Part shown: piece by piece, positions 25,419 to 34,348 of the stretch | How positions within the stretch are numbered: the first letter of the stretch is position 1 | Layout of the letters: the number at the start of each line of letters is the position of its first letter | From: an uncultured Prevotellaceae bacterium | GTDB lineage: Bacteria; Bacteroidota; Bacteroidia; Bacteroidales; Bacteroidaceae | Assembly (NCBI GenBank): GCA_902769705.1 | Contig: CACXPX010000006.1 | Coordinates: 53,127-117,126, forward strand | DNA length: 64,000 nucleotides | Direction: 5' to 3' | Notes under the pieces: model-generated | Seen by the model: only the letters and a program-made list of their open reading frames with translations | Database searches by the model: none | Told to the model about the DNA's origin: nothing | Translations under genes and position numbers: made by a program

Positions 25419-26747
25419 TTAATTATTCGAGTTGTTGAACAGCATGTCGCTGAGGTTTTGCAAAGCGCGTTTCTTGTCACTGCCTTTAATGAGGAATGAG
25501 ATGTTGTAATTGCTTCCGCCGTACGAGATCATTCTTACAGGAATATTCTTCATTGCCTCTGTGGCGAGAGTCTCAAATCCCAAGTTGCTCCAATCAAGGT
25601 CGCCAACTACACAGATGATGGTCATGTTTGTATCAACCGTAACGGTTCCGTATTTCTTCAGTTCGTTTACGATGTCAGTCAGATGGTCGTCTTTGTCAAT
25701 ACTCATGGAAACACCCACTTCTGATGTTGCAATCATGTCGATGGGAGTTTGATAGCTTTCAAAGATCTCGAAAACTTTGCGGAGGAAACCTGTAGCCAAC
25801 AACATGCGTGAAGACTTAATCTTGATAGCTGTAATGTTGTCTTTGGCAGCTACAGCCTTAATCTTTCCTCTGACGATCACGTTGTCGATGATGGTTCCAT
25901 CGGCTTGAGGGGCCATGGTGTTTTTCAACCGAACAGGAATCCCAGCATACTTGGCAGGTTGCACACAAGTGGGGTGAAGAATCTTTGCTCCAAAGTAAGC
26001 AAGTTCGGCAGCTTCCTCGAAATTCAGTTGGCGCACGGCTTCTGTCTTGTCAACAACACGAGGGTCGTTGTTGTGCATTCCGTCAATATCAGTCCATATC
26101 TGTATTTCCTCAGCGGGAAGAGCGGCACCAATAAGAGATGCGGAATAGTCGGAACCTCCACGTTGGAGATTGTCAACTTCTCCGTAAGCGTTACGGCAAA
26201 TGAACCCTTGTGTGATGTAAATTTGGTAGCCTTCATTATCGTTCATGATGGCTGAAAGTTTTTCCTTGATGTATTGAGGATCGGGCTCTGCATTCTTGTC
26301 AGTACGCATGAAATCGAGAGCTGACAGCAACACAGCCTTGACGCCAATCTCCTGCAAGTAGTTGGTCATCATGTTAGTGCTTATGATTTCTCCTTGCGCA
26401 ACGATGCTCTTCTCTTCGAAGCTCGTGAAAATATCTTTTGTGAACGAACGAAGGTAATCGAACTCGCTATGAAGGAAATCAATGCTTTTCTGCTTGTATT
26501 CGTCAGTAGAGTAGAGTTCTTCTACATGTTGCATGTATTTCTTTTCGAGATTATTGATGATCTCATTAGCACCCTCGGGGTTTTTCTTGTAGAGATAATC
26601 GGAAATCTCAACGAGTGCATTGGTGGTTCCACTCATAGCAGAAAGAACGACGAATGTAGGTTCACCAGAATCAGTGATTAATTGTGCAACGCTTTTCATG
26701 CGTTCGGGAGAGCCAACAGAAGTGCCTCCAAATTTCATTACTTTCAT
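25419..26747 (-). CDS. lysC: Aspartate kinase, monofunctional, two ACT domains
   Basis: The 442-residue enzyme has an N-terminal amino-acid kinase domain (about 1-295) beginning KVMKFGGTSVGSPERM, with LQRGGSDYSASLIGAAL and TDIDGMHNNDPRVV nucleotide and aspartate-binding motifs. Two C-terminal ACT domains (about 310-442; SYGGSNYNISFLIK near the end) usually sense lysine. It phosphorylates aspartate to start the lysine, threonine and methionine pathways. No homoserine dehydrogenase domain is fused. The neighbour lysA completes lysine synthesis, which makes lysine feedback plausible. No lysine riboswitch is visible in the 30-nt gap from ftsE. Confidence 0.95.
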   Translation of the reverse strand: MKVMKFGGTSVGSPERMKSVAQLITDSGEPTFVVLSAMSGTTNALVEISDYLYKKNPEGANEIINNLEKKYMQHVEELYSTDEYKQKSIDFLHSEFDYLRSFTKDIFTSFEEKSIVAQGEIISTNMMTNYLQEIGVKAVLLSALDFMRTDKNAEPDPQYIKEKLSAIMNDNEGYQIYITQGFICRNAYGEVDNLQRGGSDYSASLIGAALPAEEIQIWTDIDGMHNNDPRVVDKTEAVRQLNFEEAAELAYFGAKILHPTCVQPAKYAGIPVRLKNTMAPQADGTIIDNVIVRGKIKAVAAKDNITAIKIKSSRMLLATGFLRKVFEIFESYQTPIDMIATSEVGVSMSIDKDDHLTDIVNELKKYGTVTVDTNMTIICVVGDLDWSNLGFETLATEAMKNIPVRMISYGGSNYNISFLIKGSDKKRALQNLSDMLFNNSNN

Positions 26748-26777
26748 TTTCGTAATATTTTTAGTTTCTATTTTATT

Positions 26778-27500
26778 TTATTCTTGAGTCTCTTCTTTAT
26801 AATCAGACAAGTTCATTTTGTTGAATTCTTTGGTCACATCAGAAATGTGCCCGTCTTTGCATCGATAGACAATACCAGGATATTTGTCAAGCATGGGGAT
26901 ATTATGTGTAGACATCACTACAGCAGTTCCCCTTTGAGTGATTTCTTTTAAAAGACCGACAATGTGGCTGGCTGTTTCGGGATCAAGATTGCCAGTAGGC
27001 TCATCGGCAATGATGATTTTAGGGTTGTTCAACAACGACCTGGCAATCGCCACTCGCTGTTGTTCGCCACCAGAAAGCTCATTAGGCATCTTGTCCTTTT
27101 TTTCAATCATACCTACAGCGTTCAGCACTTCGTCAATGCGATCGGAAATCTCTTTCTTATTTTTCCATCCTGTTGCACGAAGCACAAATTTCAGGTTCTG
27201 GCCGACGCTCTGGTTGTGCAGCAGTTGGAAATCTTGGAAAATGATTCCCATTTCTTTTCTCAAGGCAGGTATTCCTTTCCGCTTTAACGTCTTCAAGTCT
27301 CTTCCAAGTACTTCAATTTTTTCGGCATCATCCTTGTCAATGTCCAACTCACAATACATGGTCTTCAACAAAGAACTCTTTCCAGAGCCTACTTTGCCAA
27401 TGATGTAGATGAATTCGCCTTCGTCAACATGAAAGTCTACATCTTGGAGAATCTGGGTGTCGGCTTGATATATATTAGCCTTTTGGTAATCAACTAACAT
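26778..27500 (-). CDS. ftsE: Cell division ATP-binding protein FtsE
   Basis: The 240-residue ABC ATPase has Walker A GKVGSGKSS, Q-loop FQDFQLL, signature LSGGEQQRVAIARSLL, Walker B IIIADEPTGNLD and H-loop STHN. Length and sequence match FtsE, the ATPase that with FtsX controls peptidoglycan hydrolases at the septum. FtsX is not beside it: the neighbours are hisIE (26 nt upstream) and aspartate kinase (30 nt downstream). LolD-type lipoprotein exporters are similar, but the short P-loop spacing and genome context favour FtsE. Confidence 0.88.
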   Translation of the reverse strand: MLVDYQKANIYQADTQILQDVDFHVDEGEFIYIIGKVGSGKSSLLKTMYCELDIDKDDAEKIEVLGRDLKTLKRKGIPALRKEMGIIFQDFQLLHNQSVGQNLKFVLRATGWKNKKEISDRIDEVLNAVGMIEKKDKMPNELSGGEQQRVAIARSLLNNPKIIIADEPTGNLDPETASHIVGLLKEITQRGTAVVMSTHNIPMLDKYPGIVYRCKDGHISDVTKEFNKMNLSDYKEETQE

Positions 27501-27526
27501 ATGCTGTATTTTTTTAGTTTATGATT

Positions 27527-28171
27527 TCAAGCGCCCTTTTGGCTTTTTTCCATTCTGCGTTTCTTGTCCCAATCAGGGTCATGCCGTTTTTGCAGTTCAG
27601 TTGCAATGTCTTCGATCCGAAGTCCTTTGCTAGTGAGCAGAACGAGAAGATGATAGAACATATCAGACACCTCGTAGATCAATTTCTCGTCAGTTCCGTT
27701 CGTGGCTTCAATGACCGCTTCCAAAGCTTCTTCTCCCATTTTCTGAGCCATCTTGTTGATGCCTTCTTTGAACAATCTCGTGGTGTACGAACCTTCGGGC
27801 ATCTCTTCGTGGCGTTTCTCGATGAAGTTTTGCAACTCGGTAAGGAAAAGTAATGGGTTCTGGGTATTCTCCTCGCCCCAACAAGTGTCTGTACCCGTGT
27901 GACAGGTAGGCCCTATGGGATTGACTTTCACAAGCAAAGTGTCGTTGTCGCAATCGTTCTGAATACTTACAAGATTAAGGAAATTTCCAGATGTTTCTCC
28001 TTTTGTCCACAATTGGTTGCGTGAGCGACTCCAAAAGGTCACTTTTCCTGTTGCAAGAGTCTTCTCGTATGCCTCTTGGTTCATGAAACCCAACATCAAG
28101 ACATTCTTCGTCTTGGCGTCTTGTATGATTGCAGGGACAAGCCCTCCCATTTTTTCAAAGTCTATTGTCAT
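27527..28171 (-). CDS. hisIE: Phosphoribosyl-AMP cyclohydrolase / phosphoribosyl-ATP pyrophosphatase
   Basis: The 214-residue bifunctional histidine enzyme has a HisI half (about 1-115) with metal-binding VNPIGPTCHTGTDTCWG and a HisE half (about 120-205) with the EEALEAVIEA helix that binds magnesium. It performs the second and third steps of histidine synthesis. ATG 28171 (MTIDFEKMGGLVPAIIQD) is chosen because relatives start at this point; upstream ATGs at 28198 and 28213 would overlap hisF. Confidence 0.95.
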   Translation of the reverse strand: MTIDFEKMGGLVPAIIQDAKTKNVLMLGFMNQEAYEKTLATGKVTFWSRSRNQLWTKGETSGNFLNLVSIQNDCDNDTLLVKVNPIGPTCHTGTDTCWGEENTQNPLLFLTELQNFIEKRHEEMPEGSYTTRLFKEGINKMAQKMGEEALEAVIEATNGTDEKLIYEVSDMFYHLLVLLTSKGLRIEDIATELQKRHDPDWDKKRRMEKSQKGA

Positions 28172-28184
28172 GTCTGTTTGTTTT

Positions 28185-28949
28185 CTATAATCTAACATTG
28201 ATGCCCTCTTCATGCAAATATGCTTTCAGTTCCTGGATGGGTATTTCTCCAAAATGAAACACGCTGGCAGCAAGGGCAGCATCTGCCTTTCCGATGGTAA
28301 AAGCATCTCGGAAATGTTCTTTTGCGCCAGCGCCACCGCTTGCAATAATAGGAATGGAGAGCGTTTCGGCAAGTGTGGCAAGAGCTTCGTTTGCGTAACC
28401 TGTCTTCACTCCGTCATGGTCCATGCTTGTGAAGAGGATTTCCCCTGCACCGCGATCTTCCACCTCTTTTGCCCACTCGAAAAGCCCGCGTTCCACTCTT
28501 TCGCGTCCGCCTTTCACGTAGCAATGCCAACCATCAGGGTCGAACCGCGCGTCAATGGCGCACACGCATACTTGGGAACCGAACTTTGAGGTTATCTCAT
28601 TGATGAGTTGGGGACGTCGAATGGCTGCTGAGTTGACGCTAACCTTATCTGCTCCTGCATACAGTAGCCGCTCTACATCTTCAAGCGCATTGATTCCACC
28701 GCCAACTGTAAACGGGATGTTGATTTCCCGAGCTACACGAGTGACCATCTGCGTGAATGTCTTGCGTCCTTCGAAGCTGGCCGTAATATCAAGGAACACC
28801 AATTCATCGGCACCTGCCTGACTGTAAGCCTTGCCAAGTTCGACAGGGTCGCCTGCCTTGCGCAAATTGACAAAGTTGGTCCCTTTTACGGTTTCGCCAT
28901 CTTTGACGTCAAGGCATGGGATGATGCGTTTTGCCAATCCTTTACTCAT
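28185..28949 (-). CDS. hisF: Imidazole glycerol phosphate synthase, cyclase subunit
   Basis: The 254-residue TIM barrel has the HisF catalytic aspartates in [11 protein letters not shown] (near residue 14) and VCAIDARFD, with phosphate-binding GGGINALED and [11 protein letters not shown]. It pairs with HisH to make imidazole glycerol phosphate and AICAR. A single nucleotide separates it from hisA, and 13 nt separate it from the chosen hisIE start. Confidence 0.97.
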   Translation of the reverse strand: MSKGLAKRIIPCLDVKDGETVKGTNFVNLRKAGDPVELGKAYSQAGADELVFLDITASFEGRKTFTQMVTRVAREINIPFTVGGGINALEDVERLLYAGADKVSVNSAAIRRPQLINEITSKFGSQVCVCAIDARFDPDGWHCYVKGGRERVERGLFEWAKEVEDRGAGEILFTSMDHDGVKTGYANEALATLAETLSIPIIASGGAGAKEHFRDAFTIGKADAALAASVFHFGEIPIQELKAYLHEEGINVRL

Positions 28950-28950
28950 G

Positions 28951-29676
28951 TTATTCCTTGTTTTCCAAATTCAATTTTCCAATATCTATTCTTCCTTCAT
29001 AGAAGGCCTTTCCGAACACAACAGCTGGAATACCAGCGCTTTCGAGCGCCTCAATATCATCGTTCGACGAAACGCCTCCGCTTGCTATCAAGTGCAAATC
29101 GGGGTATTCTTTCATGATTTCTTGGTAAAGACCGATAGCGGGACCTTGCAAGGTTCCGTCTTTCGAAATCTCCGTGCAAAGCACATTCTTCACACCTTTT
29201 ATTATATATTTGTGAAGGAAAGGCAGAAGAGGCTCTGCAGAGTCTTCTTTCCAGCCATTCACCGAAATCATTCCATTTCTCACATCAGCTCCCAATATCA
29301 TGCGGTCAGCTCCATACTTGTCGAGCCATTCCAAGAACAGTTGTGGCTGTTTCACGGCAATACTCCCTACGGTTACCATTGAAGCTCCTCCCTCAAAAGC
29401 CAGCTCGATGTCTGCACTTGTCTTGATGCCTCCGCCAAAATCCACTATCAGAGATGTCTTTTCGGTAATCTCTTTGAGCACATCTATGTTAACTATATGC
29501 TGCGACTTGGCACCATCGAGGTCAACCACATGCAAATGCTTGAACCCCAACCGTTCGAATTCACAGGCCACCTCAACAGGATTCTCGTTGTAGATCTTCT
29601 TCTGTTTATAGTCGCCTTTGGTCAATCTGACACATTTCCCGTTAATCAGGTCGATGGCAGGTATCTGTTCTATCAT
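28951..29676 (-). CDS. hisA: ProFAR isomerase
   Basis: The 241-residue TIM barrel starts [18 protein letters not shown], with the catalytic Asp in PAIDL and a second in ILGADVRNG, plus [10 protein letters not shown] and [11 protein letters not shown] phosphate loops. It isomerises ProFAR to PRFAR in histidine synthesis. A GTG at 29682 overlapping the hisH stop (TAGTG) could add two residues; the ATG at 29676 matches relatives better. Either way translation is coupled to hisH. Confidence 0.95.
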   Translation of the reverse strand: MIEQIPAIDLINGKCVRLTKGDYKQKKIYNENPVEVACEFERLGFKHLHVVDLDGAKSQHIVNIDVLKEITEKTSLIVDFGGGIKTSADIELAFEGGASMVTVGSIAVKQPQLFLEWLDKYGADRMILGADVRNGMISVNGWKEDSAEPLLPFLHKYIIKGVKNVLCTEISKDGTLQGPAIGLYQEIMKEYPDLHLIASGGVSSNDDIEALESAGIPAVVFGKAFYEGRIDIGKLNLENKE

Positions 29677-29681
29677 GCTCA

Positions 29682-30281
29682 CTACAGTTCTTGTTCGATG
29701 AAATTCTTGATAATCCGTTCGCCTATGCTTCCACTCTTTTCGGGGTGAAATTGCATTGCCCAGAAATTGTCTTTATGAAGAGCGGCCGAATAGGGGAGTA
29801 TGTAGTCGGCTTGGGCAATGGTCCATTCGCACAATGGCACATAGTAGCTATGTACGAAATAGACGTATGGGTGTTCGGGAAGTCCATTGAAAATAGGATC
29901 TTCGTGTGGAAACGTCAGTTCGTTCCATCCCATAGCCGGCACTTTATCCTCGTGTCTGGTTGGTTGGAATCGCCTCACGTCAACGGGGAAAATGCCTATG
30001 CAATTGGCGTCGCCTTCCTCAGAGTGCTTGCACAACAGCTGTTGACCGACGCATATTCCAAGTACAGGCTGCTTGAGGTCACGAATGATGTCGTCAAGTT
30101 TGTGTTCCCGCAGGTAGGCCATCGTTGTGCTGGCCTCACCTTGTCCAGGAAACAACACTCGGTCGGCCGTCATCAGTTCCGTTGCATCGTCTGTGATGAT
30201 AGGTTCGATATTCAGGCGGTTCAAAGCATTCACCACCGAATAGATGTTGCCTGCGTTGTACTTAACAATTGCGACTTTCAT
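29682..30281 (-). CDS. hisH: Imidazole glycerol phosphate synthase, glutaminase subunit
   Basis: The 199-residue class I glutamine amidotransferase has its nucleophile in LGICVGQQLL (Cys about 79) and His-Glu in QFHPEKSG near the C-terminus. It supplies ammonia to HisF. Its ATG overlaps the purU stop as TAATG (30279-30283), so purU and hisH are translationally coupled. The remaining his genes (G, D, C, B) are not in the window. Confidence 0.96.
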   Translation of the reverse strand: MKVAIVKYNAGNIYSVVNALNRLNIEPIITDDATELMTADRVLFPGQGEASTTMAYLREHKLDDIIRDLKQPVLGICVGQQLLCKHSEEGDANCIGIFPVDVRRFQPTRHEDKVPAMGWNELTFPHEDPIFNGLPEHPYVYFVHSYYVPLCEWTIAQADYILPYSAALHKDNFWAMQFHPEKSGSIGERIIKNFIEQEL

Positions 30282-31144
30282 TAACTGAATATGATGGTCT
30301 TGTTGTGATAAGTCAGAATCTTGCGTTCAATATGTTTTTGAACGGCTCTCGAGAGCACAATCTTTTCAAGGTCCTTACCCTTCATCACCAAGCTTTCGGG
30401 TGTGTCTTTGTGGCTGATGCGCGTCACATCCTGCTCGATGATAGGACCAGCGTCGAGTTCAGCAGTCACATAGTGGCTAGTGGCGCCAATAATCTTCACT
30501 CCGCGCTCCCATGCCTGATGATAGGGCTTTGCGCCTATGAAAGCCGGGAGGAACGAGTGATGAATGTTGATGATGTGATGAGGGTATTCTTTGATCATGT
30601 CGTCACTGATGATTTGCATGTAGCGTGCTAACACAATGAAAGTGATGCGCTTCTCTTTGAGCAGTTCCATTTCGGCTTGTTCCACCTCGGCTTTGTTTGA
30701 ATGGTCCTTTTTGATAGACCAAACGTAGTAGGGAATGTCGAATTGTTCGGCAATGTAGCGCAGATCTTCATGGTTGCTCACGATGCAAGGAATGTCCACA
30801 TTCCATTCGCCAGCCTTGTATCGGGCAAGCAAGTCGTAAAGACAATGACTCATTTTGCTGACAAAGATGGCCATGCGCGGTCTCTCGTCAGTAAAATAGA
30901 GGTTGAATGTCATTTGGTAACGCGTGGAATAGAGCGTTTCAATGTATTCCTTGATTTTCTCGCGCGGTATCAAGAACAGTTCCAATTCCCATTCAATACG
31001 CATGAAAAAAATACCATCTTCGCGATCAACATATTGGTCGAGATAGATGATGTTTCCTTTGTTGTCAGTGATGAACTTAGTCACTTCCGATATGATGCCG
31101 GGTTTGTCGGGGCAGTGCAGAAGCAATATAGCACTTGGTTTCAT
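30281..31144 (-). CDS. purU: Formyltetrahydrofolate deformylase
   Basis: The 287-residue protein has an N-terminal ACT domain (about 1-80; LLHCPDKPGIISEVTKFI) and a C-terminal formyltransferase-like domain with NIHHSFLPAF and IIGATSHYVTAELDAGPII, the PurU catalytic histidine and aspartate regions. It hydrolyses 10-formyl-THF to formate and THF, balancing one-carbon units against purine synthesis. Placing it at the head of hisHAF makes sense because HisF releases the purine intermediate AICAR, whose recycling consumes 10-formyl-THF; that link is inference. Its promoter is at 31183-31217. Confidence 0.95.
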   Translation of the reverse strand: MKPSAILLLHCPDKPGIISEVTKFITDNKGNIIYLDQYVDREDGIFFMRIEWELELFLIPREKIKEYIETLYSTRYQMTFNLYFTDERPRMAIFVSKMSHCLYDLLARYKAGEWNVDIPCIVSNHEDLRYIAEQFDIPYYVWSIKKDHSNKAEVEQAEMELLKEKRITFIVLARYMQIISDDMIKEYPHHIINIHHSFLPAFIGAKPYHQAWERGVKIIGATSHYVTAELDAGPIIEQDVTRISHKDTPESLVMKGKDLEKIVLSRAVQKHIERKILTYHNKTIIFS

Positions 31145-31182
31145 TCTCTATAAATCTGTCAATGTTTTTAAAAACGTTGGCA

Positions 31183-31217
31183 AAGTTACTAATTTTTTAG
31201 GAAATAACCACAAAACC
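31183..31217 (-). promoter_or_regulatory. Promoter of the purU-his gene run
   Basis: Minus-strand TAACTTTG at 31183-31190 with a TTTTG -33 box (31213-31217) at 22-nt spacing. It is the only clear promoter for the run from purU down to lysC. Confidence 0.6.
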
Positions 31218-31297
31218 ATGCGATTTATTTATGATATAATATAATAATGTGAAATATTGTGGCATTTTGTCAGCATTCTGAAAGCAGAAGGCGTTGC

Positions 31298-31741
31298 TTA
31301 TTGTTTGGCAAAACGTACCACGATGTTTTTGTTTTTCAGCAGATACACTCCTGTGTTCAACTGGCTGAGGTCCAGTTTCATAGAACTGTCTGATACATAG
31401 GTTTCCATCCTCTTGACACCACAGAAGTCGTAAATGGTGAGCGAAGAGTTGGGAATGAGGCCGTTTAGCCGCACCACGTCGTTATAGATGCCGTTAACAC
31501 AATGGATTCGAGCTTCGTTGATTCCTTCTGTCGAAGCCAACTCGAGCATCAGCCGGGCCATACCGTTGTTCATGGTTGTGTTGTCGCTCCAATGCAACAC
31601 AACGTCATCTCTGTCATATGAAACCATTACAACAGTACGCCAAGGTTTCGTCCCATTAAAAAGAATCACGTTGTCGTTTGTTCCGGCAAATGTCGAAACA
31701 ACTGATAACACCACGAAACAGATGGTTAGAATGATTCTCAT
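31298..31741 (-). CDS. Small exported protein with a T9SS-like C-terminal sorting domain
   Basis: The 147-residue protein has a signal peptide (MRIILTICFVVLSVVSTFA), a short unrecognised segment (about 20-75) and a C-terminal region with the type A sorting-domain pattern: SSLTIYDFCGVKRMETY, then LDLSQLNTGVYLLK and a basic, hydrophobic VVRFAK end. Such tails direct export through the type IX system, whose PorD gene is in this window. The passenger is only about 55 residues, unusually small. It lies between the purU promoter and the TonB receptor gene. Function unknown. Confidence 0.68.
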   Translation of the reverse strand: MRIILTICFVVLSVVSTFAGTNDNVILFNGTKPWRTVVMVSYDRDDVVLHWSDNTTMNNGMARLMLELASTEGINEARIHCVNGIYNDVVRLNGLIPNSSLTIYDFCGVKRMETYVSDSSMKLDLSQLNTGVYLLKNKNIVVRFAKQ

Positions 31742-31888
31742 AAAGGTTAGTATTTAAAACGCAGCAAATTTAATAAAAAATTAAGTCGCAAGCAAAGGGA
31801 TTGCGACCATTAATGTTGGCAATTAGAATATTTTAACGTTTGGCGTCTGTTGTGTGTTTAAAGTAGCTTTTGTCGCTTATTTGGCAGC

Positions 31889-34309
31889 TTAAAACTCGAA
31901 CAAAACCCTTGCATTGATTTCCCTTCCCGTCAGATAGTTAGGAACTGCGTATTGGTGGTTGGTGACATCAGTAATCCAATAGTAGCTGTTCACATTGTTG
32001 ATACCAAATAAATTCAGACAATCCACTCCGAGCCAAATGTTCCGGAATGGGCCTTTTTTCAGGCGTGTTTCGTTATCGAGCAGACGATAGCTCATACCAA
32101 TGTCTGCACGCTTGTAGGCAGCGGCTCTGAACGAGTGGTTCTCCAGTTCCTGGTGGGGTGCTGAGAAAGGAAGCCCATCGGCGAAAGCCAGTTTTAACGA
32201 CATCTTCCAACGGTCGGTACCAGGGAAGTAGTCGGTGAAGAACAGGTTGAGCGAATAGCGTTGGTCGGTGGGAAGCGGAATGCTTTTTCCGTTTAGCTTC
32301 ATACGAGTGTCCATGACCGAAAGGCTGATCCACGAATCTGTTCCCGGCACAAACTCACCATAAAGCTTCAGGTCGATTCCTGCAGCATGGCCGCTCGACT
32401 CGTTGTCACCATAATAAACCACCTTCACATTGCTCACGCTATAGGGCACAAGGTTTGCCAACAGTTTATAGTAGGCCTCGGCGGTGAACTTGAAAGGCCG
32501 GTTGTTGAGGTTGAACCGATAGTCGTATCCCGCGATGAAATGAATGCTTCGTTGGCTTTTGATTTTCTTGTTGAGTGTTGCGAGTGTGATGCCGTTGACG
32601 GTGGAAGTGTCGCGCAACTCCTTGAAGAACGGGGCCTGATAATACAATCCGGCAGCGAAACGCATGGTGACGTTCTGGTTCCACGAGGGAATGATGCCGA
32701 GCGAGACACGAGGGCTGACTATGGATTCGCGGTTGAAGTTCCAATGGGCGAAACGCACTCCATAGTTCAGCGTGTATAGTGTGGGCTGGTAGTCAGGGTC
32801 TTCAGGATCACCACCCGACGTGAATCGGTAGGTGTCTTGCAGATAGGTCTCGAATCGGTTGGCGTCGAGCTTGTTCTGAGCTTTGAGCGAGTAGATCATC
32901 AGGAGGTCTTTGCCCGTATGCGGAACGCTATAACCCGCTGAATCTCGCATCTCGTATTCAATGCTGTTTTCCTCAATTTGTTCCATTTTGAAGGTCAGAG
33001 CGCCTTCTACTTGATGGTGCTGGGACTTGTGTTTCAGCATCAGTTTGAAGCTCTCAACATTTGCCTTCAAATAGTTGCGGGCGTGCTCGAAATAGGTTCC
33101 TACGGCCAGATTCTCGCTAGTCTCGGTTTGCGTCAGCCAATATTGCCCCTGAATGTCGAACTTTTCCTGCTCGCGCGTGTTATAAGCCGAAGCCAAAAGG
33201 CTGATGTCGGTGTTACCGCTCAGGTGATGCGTCAGATTGAGCGAGCCGAAATAGGTGCGGAACAAGTCTTTTTCTTCACCGTCGAAATACACTTTGAATG
33301 CCTTCACGTTCTCCAAGGTTCCAAAAGAAGTCTCGCGGTCGTGAGGCTTGAAGTTGTAGTGGTTGTCGGAGATGTTGCCGATGAAGTCGAGGGTCCAGCG
33401 TTTGTTGGGCGAGAAACTCAAATAGGTCTGATAGTCAAGGAAATTGGGATTGTATTCACCTTTCTCCTGAAGCGAACCGAGCAGATAACGCGTAGTCTTG
33501 TAGCGCACGCTCGACAGCCACGAAAGCCGCTGCGTTCCGATTCCGAAATAGGCTCCGCCACCCAGTAAACTTGCAGAAACTGAGCCCTCAACGGCCGTTT
33601 TCTTCCCTTCGCGAGGCTTCAGACGCTTGTAGGTGATGTCGAGCACTGACGACATTTTGTCGCCGTATTTGGCCTCAAAACCACCTGTCGAAAAGCCAAT
33701 CTTCTCCACCATTTCGGGATTGATGACCGACAAGCCTTCTTGCTGACCGCTCCTCACAAGATAGGGGCGGAACACCTCCTGGTTGTTGATGTAGACGCTG
33801 TTCTCGTCGAACGAGCCACCTCTGACGTTGTATTGCGACGACAATTCGCTATGGGTTGACACGCCGGCTTGTGCCTGAATCATCTCTTCAACGGCGTTAC
33901 CCGTTGTTGAGGGCAAGTGCTTGAGGTCTTCTTTCCTTAGTTCTTGCGTCTGTCCGGTTTGTCGTTTCATCTCGGTCACCTGCACTTCTCCCAACTGATA
34001 GTCTTCCTCGAAAAGCACCACTTGCAACGTTTGTTTTCCGCGTGGATTTCGAAGCACTCGGCTCTTTGATTTGTAGCCAATCATCGAGAATGTAATTACA
34101 ACGCTATCAGCTGATTGCAACTGCATGTTGAATTCTCCCTTTAACGATGTGAGCGTGGTCTTTCCTTGCTTCACACAACTGACCGATGCCAGCTCCACTG
34201 GGTTCATCTTGTCATCGGTCACCCGGCCTTGAAGCGTAAAAGATTGGGCGCTGACATTCAAGCAGACTGCCAGCAATATGAGGATGATACAAACCGTTTT
34301 CTGTTTCAT
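31889..34309 (-). CDS. TonB-dependent outer membrane receptor
   Basis: The 806-residue receptor has a signal peptide (MKQKTVCIILILLAVCLNVSA), a carboxypeptidase-regulatory-like beta-sandwich (about 24-108; FTLQGRVTDDKMNPVELASV), a plug domain (about 118-225; EMIQAQAGVSTHSELSSQYNV-like block) and a large beta-barrel ending in aromatic ARVLFEF. There is no SusD-like gene next to it, so it is not a SusCD pair; a metal, cofactor or peptide substrate is more likely than a polysaccharide, but nothing here decides it. An upstream ATG at 34318 adds three residues; 34309 is the better signal peptide start. Confidence 0.9.
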   Translation of the reverse strand: MKQKTVCIILILLAVCLNVSAQSFTLQGRVTDDKMNPVELASVSCVKQGKTTLTSLKGEFNMQLQSADSVVITFSMIGYKSKSRVLRNPRGKQTLQVVLFEEDYQLGEVQVTEMKRQTGQTQELRKEDLKHLPSTTGNAVEEMIQAQAGVSTHSELSSQYNVRGGSFDENSVYINNQEVFRPYLVRSGQQEGLSVINPEMVEKIGFSTGGFEAKYGDKMSSVLDITYKRLKPREGKKTAVEGSVSASLLGGGAYFGIGTQRLSWLSSVRYKTTRYLLGSLQEKGEYNPNFLDYQTYLSFSPNKRWTLDFIGNISDNHYNFKPHDRETSFGTLENVKAFKVYFDGEEKDLFRTYFGSLNLTHHLSGNTDISLLASAYNTREQEKFDIQGQYWLTQTETSENLAVGTYFEHARNYLKANVESFKLMLKHKSQHHQVEGALTFKMEQIEENSIEYEMRDSAGYSVPHTGKDLLMIYSLKAQNKLDANRFETYLQDTYRFTSGGDPEDPDYQPTLYTLNYGVRFAHWNFNRESIVSPRVSLGIIPSWNQNVTMRFAAGLYYQAPFFKELRDTSTVNGITLATLNKKIKSQRSIHFIAGYDYRFNLNNRPFKFTAEAYYKLLANLVPYSVSNVKVVYYGDNESSGHAAGIDLKLYGEFVPGTDSWISLSVMDTRMKLNGKSIPLPTDQRYSLNLFFTDYFPGTDRWKMSLKLAFADGLPFSAPHQELENHSFRAAAYKRADIGMSYRLLDNETRLKKGPFRNIWLGVDCLNLFGINNVNSYYWITDVTNHQYAVPNYLTGREINARVLFEF

Positions 34310-34348
34310 AACCAACATAAAAACGAAGGAATCGCCGAATTATTGCAC

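Noticed and set aside
31889-34309. Polysaccharide utilisation locus around the TonB receptor
   Set aside because: There is no SusD-like gene and no glycoside hydrolase next to it, and the xylanase is 3.5 kb away on the other strand past a strand switch.
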